From positions 4,795,790 through 4,859,789 of the forward strand of contig JAKZAP010000021.1 in NCBI GenBank assembly GCA_023053575.1: 64,000 bases of DNA. Reading direction: 5' to 3'. The DNA comes from Branchinecta lynchi. Lineage: Eukaryota; Arthropoda; Branchiopoda; Anostraca; Branchinectidae. The position numbers and the translations under genes were made by a program. Shown here piece after piece: positions 22,039-33,491 of the stretch. Under the pieces are notes generated by a model. That model saw only the letters and a list, made by a program, of their open reading frames with translations, ran no database searches and had not been told where the DNA came from. The stretch's first letter is position 1. Each line of letters starts with the position of its first letter.

Positions 22039-23440
22039 TTATCGCTGAAATACCAAATATTTTCGTTCTGGAAGCCCGATCTTCCCAGAATTGACATTTT
22101 TCTAGCTAGTGCCTGAAGAGGACCGTAACCATAAAGGGCTGAATTGTCACTACAGGAAAATGTCTATTGACTTTTCAGTTTTGGCAATTGGCTGCTGGAT
22201 ACAGGTTGGCTCCTCCTAGAGGAGGAGTCAAGTGATGACATTTTGATAGCTTTTGTTGGCCACGCCTTGGAGGAGTAGCCAGATATTCAGAAAATGTTGC
22301 AACTTTCAAATATTAATTTTTGTATCGCTGAAATACCGAATATTTTCTTTTAGGAAGCCGAACCTGCCCAGAAATTAGCCGTTCGGTCGGATGGAACAAC
22401 CAGCTACCTTTTGCGCCATCTGAAGTTTGTCCGATTGCCTCAATCTCCCGTGTGGTTACTCCGTGTCATTCGTCCGAAGCGAAGCAACAGTCTGAATATT
22501 TGAGCAGAAATGTCGCTTTAAACCCTGTGAACTAGGCAGTCGAAATTTCGGGACCCCTTGCAAACTGTATCTCAGTTATTGTTCACTTGGACCTCCAGAT
22601 GGATCGCTACATTTCATTGTGCATACGTAGCTTGCCCCGAATCAACTACATAAAGCTTGATTGTAATTTTGTTTCGAGATTGAATACGTATTATTTTGAT
22701 CCAGTGCCGCTATAAGGAAATGGCCTACTGTGACTATTTGGTAATCCGCACGGGGGGTAAGGGCCCAGTGCCCAGCTTGCGCCCACGGGAGGATTTTCAG
22801 TGGTGCCCACTCAATGCCCTATTGGGCACATCGGTTTCTGACGCTTTAAGTAAAGAAACGAGGTAACAAGTCGTAGAACGGGTAGATGGAGAAATTTGAA
22901 GATATGAAAGTGGGTCATGGCACAACCCAACCCTGAATTGCACTCCCTGACTGTTGGCCGCTGGTCATATACCCGGTCCAGTAATAAAGACGCCACGTGA
23001 TCATCAGGACCAATGACAAGGCTTAGAATCAGAGTCCCTAACTGTACATTTCCGATGGCATAAAAACAGATCTAGAATAGAATGGAGAAATCTGGACAAT
23101 TGAAAATTGACCGTCGGAAAGCTGACCCCCAACCGTGCAGTGCACTCCCGTCAGCTGATAGTATTAATGGATAAGCAGTTTGTAAGGAGAATCATCTTGT
23201 CGATTGAAAAAGAACTGTGACACCAGACACACTGAAAAGGACTTCCGCTCGAAAGAGAAGAAAAAGGGCGAGTAAGGCGGATGTGAAGTAAGGGCGTCGT
23301 TACGTTGCCTCTGTCGTTAGCATAGGCAAGAGGAAAGCGAAGGCCTGCTGATGTAGTAACTAGAACAAAGTTCTCTGGTTCAAAAGGAGCAAGCGTTAGT
23401 GTGAGTGCACCTTAAAACGTTGTCTCAAGAAGTCAGTTGC
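22039..23440. other. Intergenic, internal duplication and possible BED-finger trace
   Basis: ATCGCTGAAATACC(A/G)AATATTTTC with following GGAAGCC(C/G)GA occurs at about 22041 and 22324, a dispersed direct repeat. From about 22380 a +frame reads VRSDGTTSYLLRHLKF, similar to the TSNLLRHLK part of BED zinc fingers in hAT transposases, but without a full Cys/His set in frame. The rest is unassigned. Confidence 0.3.
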
Positions 23441-23454
23441 ATCTTGGACTAAAG

Positions 23455-23490
23455 ATGGACAAAAGCAAAGTTTTCTTAGGTTTAACGCTG
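23455..23490 (+). other. Candidate first coding exon, 12 codons
   Basis: AAAGATGG start context opens MDKSKVFLGLTL, immediately followed by a consensus donor GTAAGT at 23491. A short hydrophobic leader before a phase-0 intron fits a secreted protein. It lies about 5.6 kb after the 17788 leader, as that lies about 5.6 kb after 12169, with weak DNA similarity upstream (GGACTAAAGATGGA). No downstream exon is proven. Confidence 0.25.
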
Positions 23491-23712
23491 GTAAGTTGTC
23501 TTGGGAGTTGCGTTGGGCCTTGGACAAAACGACCGGCAAAAGTTTGATGGAAGGAAAGATTTATGTAACAGAACCAAGTCTAGGCATGCAAAACTATAAT
23601 AGTTGAACCAGTGTAAACGTATCTTAATCGCTGATGTGTTTTCTCAGGAGGTATGGTGTCTTTGACAGGAGTGTTCGGACAAAAGTTTACGAATGGAAAA
23701 TGCCGCATTACT

Positions 23713-24545
23713 TAAAAGACCTGTCTTACCTATAATACTAATGCAACCTACTTTTATAATCACTCCTTATATTTCTAAAATAGGAGACCTCGATTTCGTA
23801 CGGTACCTCTAACAAAACCACGCTGATTTTCTCACTTGCCGTGTTTTGCTACCTTCGATGTCTATCATGCTGTAGACGGTTGTCTGCGAGAAGTTATTAC
23901 ATCAGAAAACCGGTTATGTAAATTGTTTCCATGTCTTTGCTATAAGTCAACGGGTCTCGGAAAAGGCTTAAAACAGCCAAAACCGTGGATAATTGCTAAA
24001 AGCAGAGCTTAATTTACAGTATTCAGATAGGTGTGAATATTGGAACAGAAATATTAAATAGTGCCTAGCGTGCTTTAAACTAAAGAAAACTTTCTTTGTG
24101 AGTCAAAGCTAACTTCGGGAACCTTCCAAGTATCATCGTTACTGTCGTGAGAACACTATAATCATCCGCAGTTTATCCCCCCCCCCCTAGAAGTCAAGGG
24201 GCTCGGAACAGGCTTATAACAGTTAAAGCCGTTGGTGATTTGGAAAAAGCAGAGCCTAGTTTTAAAGTATTCAGCTATTTCAAAATACTGGGATCCCAAC
24301 AGTAAATAGTGCGAGGGCTTTAAACTCAAACGGCAGTAGATACATTTTCTATCCCAACATTTTCTCATGCGCGACACTTTTAAAACTCTGCGCGGTTTCT
24401 CAGAGATTACAACACAGTCCCGACTGTTTTCAACCTCGCCGAACCCATTTATTTTCTTTTAGAAACTCGCATAAAAGGTATTTCTGACCAGAGACTTCCT
24501 CGGAAATGATAAGTGGGAGCCTAATGCGCCTCGAAAAGACCCAAA
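23713..24545 (+). mobile_element. TTAA family C copies, degenerate
   Basis: CTTAAAAGACCTGTCTTACC at 23718 starts a C-type element with the family blocks TTTTGCTACCTTCGATGTC and AAACCGGTTATGTAAATTGT, fading out near 24075. From 24190 a second partial copy (GAACAGGCTTATAACAG) runs into the long-variant segment with CTTCCTCGGAAATG at 24500. This copy supplies the uninterrupted sequence against which family 1 copy F can be compared. Confidence 0.6.
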
Positions 24546-25187
24546 CACGACAAAATTTGTTTAATGTAAAGTAAATGTGAATTAATATAAATTTTTACAT
24601 TTAATATAAAAATAATTTTTTTGTTTTTGAAAATTTATTCAATTTAAAGTAAATGTAATCTAATATTAATTTCTATATTTAATGTAAAAATAAATTTTGA
24701 TTGTTTTAAAAAAATCAGGCTCCGTCAGAGGCACTCAAGTAGCATCCATACGTTTTTGCGTAATCAGAAACTTTTCTTTTGATTTATTGTAGTTTAGTCA
24801 GTGTTTAGATTTTTTGTTTCATTTCTAGTTGTTGATCCCAACGTGGGACGTTATTATGCAGGTATTATGACGCAAGATGTGTATGACTGCAATTTCTCCT
24901 TTCCTTAAGCCTACGTAATATATATGTGATTACTAGTCTGTTAACTATACTACGTTTCAAATTGTCTACGGTACTCAGGTTGTTTAGTTAAGAATTTCAA
25001 AAGTGTAATACATTTTATATAGGCTTAAAGCGAGTAGCCTATGATGTTACTTTGAACTCCGTCTTAGATTACGATGAAATCAAACCTTCAAACATTGATG
25101 CAAAGTCGGGAGCGCAAACAAAAAATCTAGTAAAATAAATACAGATTAAAGCCACACACTGCTTTTTTAAACTTTTACTGTTTTTTG
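24546..25187. other. AT-rich intergenic with a short tandem duplication
   Basis: AAAGTAAATGT(G/A)A(A/T) with following TAATAT, TTTAATAT(A/G)AAAATAA and a T-rich stretch occurs at about 24566 and 24658, a degenerate tandem repeat of about 92 bp. No gene seen in the rest. Confidence 0.45.
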
Positions 25188-25300
25188 CTCAGTTGGTTCT
25201 GCACCTCCAAATGGCAAAATTACGGCGTCGGAAGTCTTGCAACTGTTGCAGGACAATTCAATTCAAACAGGACATTCAAAATTAAACAACAGACGGATTT
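25188..25300 (+). other. Candidate exon after strong acceptor
   Basis: TGTTTTTTGCTCAG precedes this stretch. One frame gives GSAPPNGKITASEVLQLLQD followed by NSIQTGHSKLNNRRI and stop, with good protein-like composition; phase would be 1. The phase-0 frame is also open to a stop about 30 codons on. No family recognised, and no matching upstream exon is proven. It may be chance. Confidence 0.22.
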
Positions 25301-25528
25301 AAATGAATACATTTTCATTGTTAATGTCAAAAGAAACCGGAAAAAGAGAAACCTTTGGGCAGATATTAATTTCTGAATCTGTTAGTCCGGTTTGACTGTT
25401 TTAAAGACGAAAAGCAAAACCAAGGTAAAAGAAAATTTAGAGAAGTGTTCAAAGAAACATGAATCTACTGCACCTCAACTGATCGAGTAGTTCATCTGAT
25501 GCTTACACTGTTAGAAGTTTCGTAACAT

Positions 25529-26302
25529 TGACACAAGGATGCGCAGTTTCAACAGATTTGAGACAGTTCCCGATTTCCGTTGACGTTACGAAAAAGTTTA
25601 AAAAGCGTTACGTTTCTGTAAAACATAACACTAAGTATAATCAACAAATAACCAATAATTATTTAATCCCGTAGTATCTTTCATTGTATAAAAATAGCTT
25701 TCGATAATATGTTTTTGTTTGTATTTTCAGTTCATTTAATCCAAAATCATGCGACGGAGACAGCCGATTATTAGTTTTGTTGTCATAAAATAAACAAGTA
25801 AGTTAGTGGACGTGTCAAAATTAACATACAAAAAATTACAATATATACAATAAATAACTAGTTTGCGGATTAAAATAGCGACCCGGCATTAAACAACAAT
25901 GTCAGTACTTCAGTAAATGAACTTCAAGCACTTGGTTAATAGTCAACAAAGTTGAATATTTGATATATAATAACAATTAGATTTTTTAAATATTCAGATT
26001 TCCATGTTTAAACAAAGGCATAGATAAACTACATTAATAAAAAAAAAACAGGTCAATGGTATGATTTACAACTTTACTTTCAGTAAACGTGTAAAAAAAT
26101 GTTTATAAAATGTTACGCCTCAAAATGTTACAACGGGTCAAAAAACAGGGCAACGGTATGATTTGCAACTTTACTTTTAGTAAAAACGTGTAAAACTTTT
26201 TTGTAAAACGTTGTACTTAAAAATTTATAACGGAAATATTCTGTAACGTCAACAGATGGCATGTTATCTTAGGTCTGTGAAAAGTAAGCATCCTTGTGTC
26301 AG
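25529..26302. mobile_element. Long MITE with TGACACAAGGATGC ends
   Basis: Left TGACACAAGGATGCGCAGTT; right read on - TGACACAAGGATGCTTACTT. Subterminal segments also pair (CGTTGACGTTACG on the left with CTGTAACGTCAACAGATG on the right). A fragment of its right part lies reversed at 30776-30860. The element is 774 bp, AT-rich and non-coding. The target duplication is unclear. Confidence 0.72.
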
Positions 26303-26444
26303 TGCTTGTGCCCATGCTGTGGTGTGATACCATTCCCCGAAGACATATTCTCTTCTGTATCGGCTGTCTTGTTTTGTTTATAGCAACGTCCTAGCGCAGA
26401 CTCTCGTACGCCCATCAACTTTACGCACTTTTCGTGTCATACTC

Positions 26445-26970
26445 TTAGTCATCCTCATTCACAATAGGTTTTAACTAATACTCGGTACCAGGTAGTTTCA
26501 GAAATCGCTCCGAGAGCGAGAACTAGCTGGGTTTCAGCCGTTGGCAATCGATACTGGTGCTAGTTTCGGGCAAGTTTCGGGTACCAGCTAGTCTCGCACC
26601 CAAGTTGAAATCAGTTCAACTTTTCAGGGTACTAGTCAATCCCATTACTTAGGGGAATTCTCATGTATGTTCCGATTGGTTAACGCTGAACCACGTCAGA
26701 CCGAAGAACAATGACCTAAATTCACTTTCGATTTTCAAGACAGCAAGGAATAGATGTGATCTTATCTTTTGGGCTTGGTTCGAAACTAGCCAATCAGAAT
26801 ATTCCTCAATATTCCCCAAATAATCTGATTGGCTAGTAGGTATACGAAACTCTTGCACCAAGATCAATTGCGAACGGCAGAAACCCAGCTAATTCTCGGT
26901 CTCAGAGCGATTTCTGGAACGGGCTGGTATCAAGTATTAGCTAAAACCCGGTGTGAATGGGCCTTTAGTC
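26445..26970. mobile_element. Long-TIR element of about 514 bp
   Basis: The first and last roughly 140 bp are inverted repeats of each other: CATTCACAATAGGTTTTAAC on the left pairs with CATTCACACCGGGTTTTAGC read on - from the right, and both arms continue through GAAATCGCTC and AGCTGGGTTTC blocks. TTAGTC flanks it at 26445-26450 and 26965-26970, a likely target duplication of at least 6 bp. No transposase. Confidence 0.75.
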
Positions 26971-27049
26971 GCCTTCAGTCTGCTTGTCTGAATCGTATGT
27001 TTTGGTTTTAACGACAATCTTCTGGCAGCACATTGCGTGAAGAGTTTAA

Positions 27050-27424
27050 AAGGACCTGTCTTACCTATAATAGTAATGCAACCTATTTCCATAATCACTC
27101 CATATATTTTTTGAACTCGGAGACCCCATTTTCGTACGGTACATTCTAACCCCTCTAACAAAGCCACGCTGATTTTCTCACTTGCCATGTTTTGCTACCT
27201 TCGATGTGTATCACGCTGTCGACGGATGTCTACGAGAAGTTTTTCCATCAGAAAAAACGGTTATGTAAATTGTTTCCCTGTTTTTGCTACAAGTCATAGG
27301 GTTTCGCAGAAAGCCTAAAACAGCCAAAATCGTGGGTTATTTGTTAGAAGCACAGCATAGTTTTAAAGTATTCAAATATTTTTAAAACACTGTAAGTTGA
27401 AGAGTAAACATTGCAAGGGGTTCT
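27050..27424 (+). mobile_element. TTAA MITE family C, copy C1
   Basis: It starts AAGGACCTGTCTTACC after TTAA (27046-27049) and ends AGGGGTTCT before TTAA (27425-27428). It shares with 45551-45913 the blocks CTAACCCCTCTAACAAA, GCTACCTTCGATGTGTATC and CAGAAAAAACGGTTATGTAA. A non-autonomous piggyBac-like element with short ends (AGGACC). Confidence 0.78.
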
Positions 27425-27542
27425 TTAACAAAAAATAAAAAATATCGGCAGACTGGGGCAATAACACATGCTGAATTAAATTATAACATTAATAACACTA
27501 GGTGGGGTCGAACCTACAAAACACAAACTCCCCCCATTTCAG

Positions 27543-27623
27543 GCAAATGTGAAGATAACGCCGCATGTTCGGGTCAGAGATAATATCCAGAAGAGGTTCT
27601 GGCAACCCAAGGTCCAGTCCTGA
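27543..27623 (+). other. Candidate last exon, 26 codons
   Basis: A near-ideal acceptor (CCCCCCATTTCAG) precedes an in-frame phase-0 stretch reading ANVKITPHVRVRDNIQKRFW then QPKVQS and TGA. Composition is protein-like and the segment is not part of any repeat recognised here. No partner exon or polyadenylation signal is evident, so this remains a splice-site-based guess. Confidence 0.2.
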
Positions 27624-27655
27624 AGAGAAATATAAGAATATTCACCGACCTCAAA

Positions 27656-28108
27656 TTAAAGTTTGACTGAAAAGGGCTTAAAGAGGACAATCTAGTTACC
27701 CATCACTTATTCACTTAAAGAAGCTTGAAAACCCGGCAAGAATGCGTTACTTTGTTGCTCCGCTATTCACGAATAATCGGTTTTAAAATACTGAAATTCC
27801 CTTGTCTGATTTGTATGCTCTATGCGCTTGTATCTTTCTTGTATGCTCGATGATAACTATTTACTAAAAATAAGTGTTCACGCAGTGAGCTACCATCCGT
27901 GAGCTGATCACTGGCAACTGAAACGCCGCGTATGTATTCAGATTCAGTTTTTCTCATAGTAGAAATTTCCCTTGTGAGGACGCCCGTAGATTCTCTTAAC
28001 GTCATTCTAGAGCAAATAGTGAAAACTAAAAAAAAATCCCTTAACACAATCCAAAATATGTTTTGTTAGATGATATAAAAACAAGTTGGCTTTTCAGTTA
28101 AACTTTAA
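27656..28108 (+). mobile_element. TTAA MITE family D, copy D2
   Basis: TTAA (27656-27659), AGTTTGACTGAAAAGG ... CTTTTCAGTTAAACT, TTAA (28105-28108). The interior has the family block TGCGTTACTTTGTTGCTCCG, TATTCACGAATAATCGG. Non-coding. Confidence 0.88.
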
Positions 28109-28841
28109 GGAACAAGAAATAAAGGTGAAAAGTGAAATAAAGTTTTAGTCGACATAGATAAATGTGACTGATGTAAATGATCATAAATCAACAGAAAATG
28201 CTGGCGATTTTGGGGCTGGACTAGAAAATATGTAACACTAAAGGAATCAAAACTAGACTAAGGATGGAGATATTCGTAAGAGAAGTTGGTAAGAGTAAAA
28301 TATGAAGCGGTTGAGCTTGCGAGATTGCCTGAGAAGCGTTCTAATCGGAATGAATGTATCTTCAGGGAAAAATTTTAAAACAAGTATTTGGACATAGTGG
28401 AAGAAATAGATCAGTTGGAGTTCCGCACCGGGTCTATAGTCGAAGTTTTAGTAGTAGCGTGCTTTGAGATATATATGTGTTTTATAGTTTTTTGTCTTAT
28501 ATAGTTCTTCTAATTTTTGTCTTAGTTGAGGGACGGGGGGAGGGGGGGGGGGGGTCGAGGTAGAAGACAAGTAATTATGTCGCATCAAAGCACAATTCTC
28601 TGCAGTACCTGATTTTTGTTTCTTGTGAGTCAGTTTTATTAATCCGATTAAATATGACATTAAATAGTTTGTTGTTGCTCCTTGTCGTTTATTCGAACAG
28701 TAGACCAAGTTGCGATTTTGATCTCAGTTCTACGCGATTCTCCTTACAATTTTCTTATTTCGTGTTTTTTTTTATTATTGAGATGAAGCTTTTCTTTGGG
28801 TTCTGCACACAGAATGCTACTAAGTCTACATAGATAGATAG
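28109..28841. other. Intergenic, nothing recognised
   Basis: AT-rich sequence with a G-run at 28536-28555. Open frames have no recognisable motif. Confidence 0.4.
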
Positions 28842-30025
28842 ATAGATAGTTTATTGCTATAAGCAGCCCGAGGGCCATGGCAAAAATTTGTCATAAAAAA
28901 AAAGCAACAAAAAACACTAATATATAATAACACTCTTTTCCTTTTAATTTGTTTTACTTATTCCAAAAACCTACTTCTGTGTTCCATCGCTAGCCTCAAA
29001 AATCGCCCCATTTTCTTTATACCAGCAAAACACTCATCCTTAAAAATTCGTTTTACCAACTCTTCGTCAAATACACGCACACCATACTCTTCTTTTCTCC
29101 ATTCACTCAGCTCCATACAGTCGCAAAGCATGTGAATCACACTCTCATCCACGCACCCACACATCGGACAAAAGTAAGGACCGAACTTCTGCTTACACTG
29201 ACCAATATAACGTCTTCTACCCCCAATTGGCAGACAATCTGCCAACAATTCAATAATTATTTTTAACTCATCCCGTCTAAGACCCGCTTTAAACATTATA
29301 TTCTCACCCCATGTCTCTCTTACCGCAGCATAAAACCCCAAAGATTCCGACTGGTCCTTCTGGGCATGCCAAACCTGTACTTCCTGGCTCTTAAGTATTT
29401 CTTTCACAACCTTAGTCACTCCTTCCTCCTTTCCTAATCCATCATTCCATAATTCTCCAACTCCGCAATCGTCCAGTATCTTTTTTACTAGATACGGCCA
29501 TGAAGTAGGCGATTCTTCTTTCAACGCTTCTAAATATGCAGATTTTAATAATCTAACACGTGGCATCCTAACAATCCTTTCCCAAAACCTAACCATATTC
29601 ACTAGTCTTACATTTCTTAGGGAAGTTAACCCTAACTCGCCCCTAACAACTACACTATTTGTCGATTTACTTACTCCTAGCCACCTCTTAAAATAACCTA
29701 ACTGCACTACTTCTATCTTATCTATCTTCTCATACCCCCATACTTCAGACCCATAATGCATTACCCCAACCACCTTAGACCTAAATATTTCTTTGTGGGC
29801 CCTAAGATTTTTAACATCCTTTAGTTCACTCCTAAGTATCGAATTCGAACATAATCTACCCTTCTCTACACTCTTTTCAATATGTTTACTAAACGTCTTA
29901 CCTTTAGCTCTAAATATTACTCCCAGGTATGTCCACTCTTCCTCAACTTCTATTTCTTTACCTCCATAATTAAACTTATCTTCCGCCCTCAAATTTCCTC
30001 TTTTTCTAATACTAATCGTATCACA
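28842..30025 (-). CDS. LINE ORF2 C-terminal part (374-codon open frame)
   Basis: The frame on - (about 30025 down to the stop at 28958; it nominally begins at 30082 inside adjoining family 2 sequence) encodes the region after the reverse transcriptase catalytic core of a non-LTR retrotransposon ORF2. Visible marks are WTYLGVIFRAKGKTFSKHIE, the HYGSEVWGYEKIDKIE block, RGELGLTSLRNVRLVNMVRF, and near the end a Cys/His knuckle CPMCGCVDESVIHMLCDC. The catalytic YADD part is missing (5' truncated). The 3' end carries a short untranslated region and a TAGA microsatellite tail at 28832-28852. The frame is undisrupted for over 350 codons, so insertion is fairly recent. It is joined upstream to family 2 copy 2c. 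Clade not decided. Confidence 0.85.
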
Positions 30026-32993
30026 ATTTCTGTCCGTCGGTCGGTCGGTCGGTCCGGGTTTTGCTAGTTCGCGCACTTCCACATAAGCTAGGACGATAGA
30101 ACTTGGCCGGCATATCAGGGACCCTAAAGAATGTAACTTTTAAACAGTCACTTCCCCGATCCGACCATCGTAAGGGAAGTGGAGGGGGGCGGGGGCGGGG
30201 GGACCACAATCTTGAGATATTTTCTAAGTGTTTGACGATGCCACGAATACGTCAGCTACATACTGGAAAATGATTCAAAATCTTATATTGACGTGGAACA
30301 TCTGAGACGAAGTCTTTTCACTAGCCAAGTTTCATTCAAATCCGACCGCCTGTTTAAAAGTTGTAAATGCCACTCCTCTCAGAACTCCTTGGGGAGTCAA
30401 AGGGAACGGCGAGAATAGAGGGAGTCACTCCACGCGGACTCCGCGTACGGAAAACAGCGAGAACACGGCGAATGCTTCCAAATTTTGTTCGAGGAAAAAA
30501 AATATGCAGTTGACGAAGTTAGTCTGGATCCACTTTATTTTTTGTTTTATTTCTTGTGATTTTTTTTTACTAATTTTATGTTGCACCAACACCAGCAAAA
30601 ATTGATTCCCCTCCGAATCTGAAAGGGAGTCTGGTGATAATAATCAAAGCATTCCGCGTTCGTGGTTACTCGCCAGAATACGGGAGTGAGTCCTCGGGAC
30701 AAACAAAAACGCAGGGACTCCTCAAGTGGAGTCGTCGAGGAACGGCGAGAATACGCCTATAGATGCGTAATTCTTACAGACATGAGATAACGCGTCATCT
30801 GTTGACGTTACAGAATATTTCCGTTATAACATTCTGAAGTGTAACGTTTTTACCAAAAGTCAATCTCAAGCTTGAGCTCTAATAAAATGTAGCTGACGTA
30901 TCCGTTTTGCATCGTCAAATATGATTCGCAGTCAGCTTGGGCTGAAGGAATATTTATTTCTAAATTTTGAACGGGTGATCGGATGTCAATGAAACTTGAT
31001 ATTTGGAAAGACCTTGTGTCTCAGACGACCCACTTCAAACCGAACCGGATCCGGTGACTTTTGGGGAGCTGGAGGGGGGAACCTGAAATCTCGGGAAACG
31101 CTTACAGTGGAGGGATCAGGATGAAACTTGATGGGACGAACAAGCATAAGTTCTACATACGTCACTGACATAACCGAACCGGATTCCGGCACTGTGGGGG
31201 GATTAGGGGGTGGTCTGGATTATGGTGGTCCAGCGAGTTCGGTACTTCCTCATGTACTAGGATGACGAAACTCGGCAGGCATGTGAGGGACCCGAATAGA
31301 CCGACTTGAGAAGAGTCGTTTGCACGATCCAAACAACGTGGAGGGGGGGGGGAAGGGATGGGAAATCCAGAATTTAGTGTCATTTATAACTTTTGAACGG
31401 GCGATGGGTATGAATGATCCTTGATTAATGGAAAGAGCTATCGTCTCAGATGTTCCACGTCAATTCCCAGCCGGATCCGACACTAGGGGGGGGGGGGGGG
31501 GAGGGGGCACCGGAATTTTCGTGAAACTCTTAGCGTCGAGGGATCGGGATAGAATTTGGGGGGAAGAACGAAGCATAAGCATAGGACACGCTCTTGACAG
31601 AACCAGATAGTATCGGGGCTCTTTGGGGGGAGTTGCAAAGGGTTTCCGGAATTCTGGTGATCGCGAGTTAGGATACTTCCAGATGTGCTAAGGACGATAA
31701 AGCTTGGAAGACGTATTAGTGACCCGACCAAATAGACTTAAAGACCCAACACAATGTCCTAGGAAGACTGCCGTTCCAGGATCCGACCATTTTCGGTGGG
31801 TTAAGGGAAGGGGTTGCGGCAGATGGTCCGATTCGACTGAACCTCTATGGGTTATAAGAAGTGATGACCTAGACATGCAAACATGTGTCCGCACCCCATG
31901 CGGTCATGGTTGGAGAGGGGGGGGGGGGGGGGTGATATGCACGAAAACCACACGAATGGGATGCAAGTTGAACAGTACCGATTTTATGCGGCCTAATTTG
32001 TTATTTGGCGTGATTGGCCAAATTCGGCCCAGAGCAAAATAACAAGAGGGAGTAGCGCCAAGACCTGACAAAACTGACACACACTCGAATAGCATGGCCA
32101 CTAGCGGTATAGAACGTCCCTACTGTAACTCAATCAGTCTTTCACCAACGCCGGCTCCTATAACTTCACATTCTGACATAGCACAAATATGATACAGCCG
32201 CCATTATTTTTTTTGTGTGGGCAGACTGCACCTTTACTTCACTAGACATTTCTGAACCCGAAAGTTTGTCTCGCTTTACATGCCGCAAGCGTAGTGAGCG
32301 GCGCTATGAGTATGGCCTGTTTGCGAAGCATAGGTATTGGCGCTACTCCATAGCGTTATTTTGCTCTGATCCGGCCATGGTAGGAAGAGGATGAAGCGGG
32401 CACCAGACATTTCAGATATGCTGCGATCGGAGTTTAACTTGATGGACGGAAGAGGAGATGCGAAGTTTACGTATCCGAGTCCTAGCCGGCCACAGTGGGG
32501 GGAGCCCCGGAAATGTGTATGCTCGCATAGGGGTCAAACGAGCGGATTGATTTGAATGAAACTTATAAAATAGAGAAATAGATAGATGTCATACTTTAGG
32601 GTCTGGACCGGATCCGAGCACGGTGTGGAGGGGTATCGGAATGTCCGGAAAAATGCTCAGATTCGAGTGATAGGTGGTAAGACAAAATGCTTTAGATGAT
32701 CCACTTATGTATCCAAACCAGATTCGGCCGCGGTAGGGGGAGTTGGGGCTACCGGAAATAGTGTGGCCGTGTCTAGTGATCAAACGAGTGGATCTAAAGT
32801 TGGAAGGCAGTTACTTGCTAAAGATGATCAGTGGCGATGCCGGAAGTTTTAAGACTCGGGTGAAACTAGATTTCCTATTTCTACGTCATTCCTGGGGGGA
32901 TGAAAGGGGTATTTTGTGACATTCTCATCTACTTCTCGCATCACCTACTCGTAACAAGTGCAATATGAGCTCGTAGCTCTTGTTGACTTAAAG
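30025..32993 (+). mobile_element. Family 2 element, copy 2c
   Basis: Orientation is opposite to 2a and 2b. It starts at the microsatellite (CTGTCCGTCGGTCGGTCGGT), lacking the terminal hairpin because it abuts a LINE. Degenerate units with GATGAAACTTG-like boxes (for example 30994, 31120) follow, with several G runs, ending ATATGAGCTCGTAGCTCTTG, the complement of the left end of 2a and 2b. MITE T copy 2 (30381-30758), a fragment of the 25529-type MITE (30776-30860) and repeat S (30885-30955) interrupt it. The 112-codon and shorter open frames here are by-products of G/C tracts. Confidence 0.78.
30381..30758. mobile_element. MITE family T, copy 2 (left end lost)
   Basis: It matches 3734-4147 and 61507-61918 from GGAGTCAAAGGGAACGGCGA to the right terminus GAACGGCGAGAATACGCC. 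The first 20-25 bp of the left inverted repeat are missing. It lies inside family 2 copy 2c. Confidence 0.75.
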
Positions 32994-33491
32994 ATAAAAC
33001 TACCCACTTCCACCCAGAAAACTCGCTGGAACGTTCTTACTAGCCCCGAAGGACCAACTTGCAAAGTAACGCAAACTTTCATTGTCGCTGTTGTGATTAA
33101 CGCCATCTGGCGTCGTCGAGGGTCTAACTTTCTTACCCCTGTTTTGAAGAGCTTTCAAATTAGTGTCCCCTTTTGAAGACTAGATGGCATTGCCGTTTTC
33201 GAGTCTCCGCCCGATAGAAAACCACCCTAAGCATCCAGCCGTGTACATAGAATGAAAGCCGAAACCTAGGCAACAAAATTGGAAACAGAGAGAGAGAGCT
33301 TCAGGATTTTTGAGGTCGGTCTTTTGTTGTGGTCTTGTTTAGTTGGTAAAAAGAGTACCCCTTACGTATGTCACAGTAAAGGTGGTTCATTTAGATAGCT
33401 GAAGAGGTATGTTTCTTTGGTCATAGCTTTTGTCAAAATATTTGAACAGTTCTGAAGAATGTAATAAAATTTGAACTTAGCTAGGCCTAAT
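32994..33491. other. Intergenic, nothing recognised
   Basis: Between family 2 and the large palindrome; includes a short GAGAGAGAGAG tract at 33288-33298. No gene or known repeat seen. Confidence 0.4.

Noticed and set aside
31704..32042. 112-codon + frame with poly-Gly stretch
   Set aside because: Comes from family 2 G runs; no counterpart in other copies.
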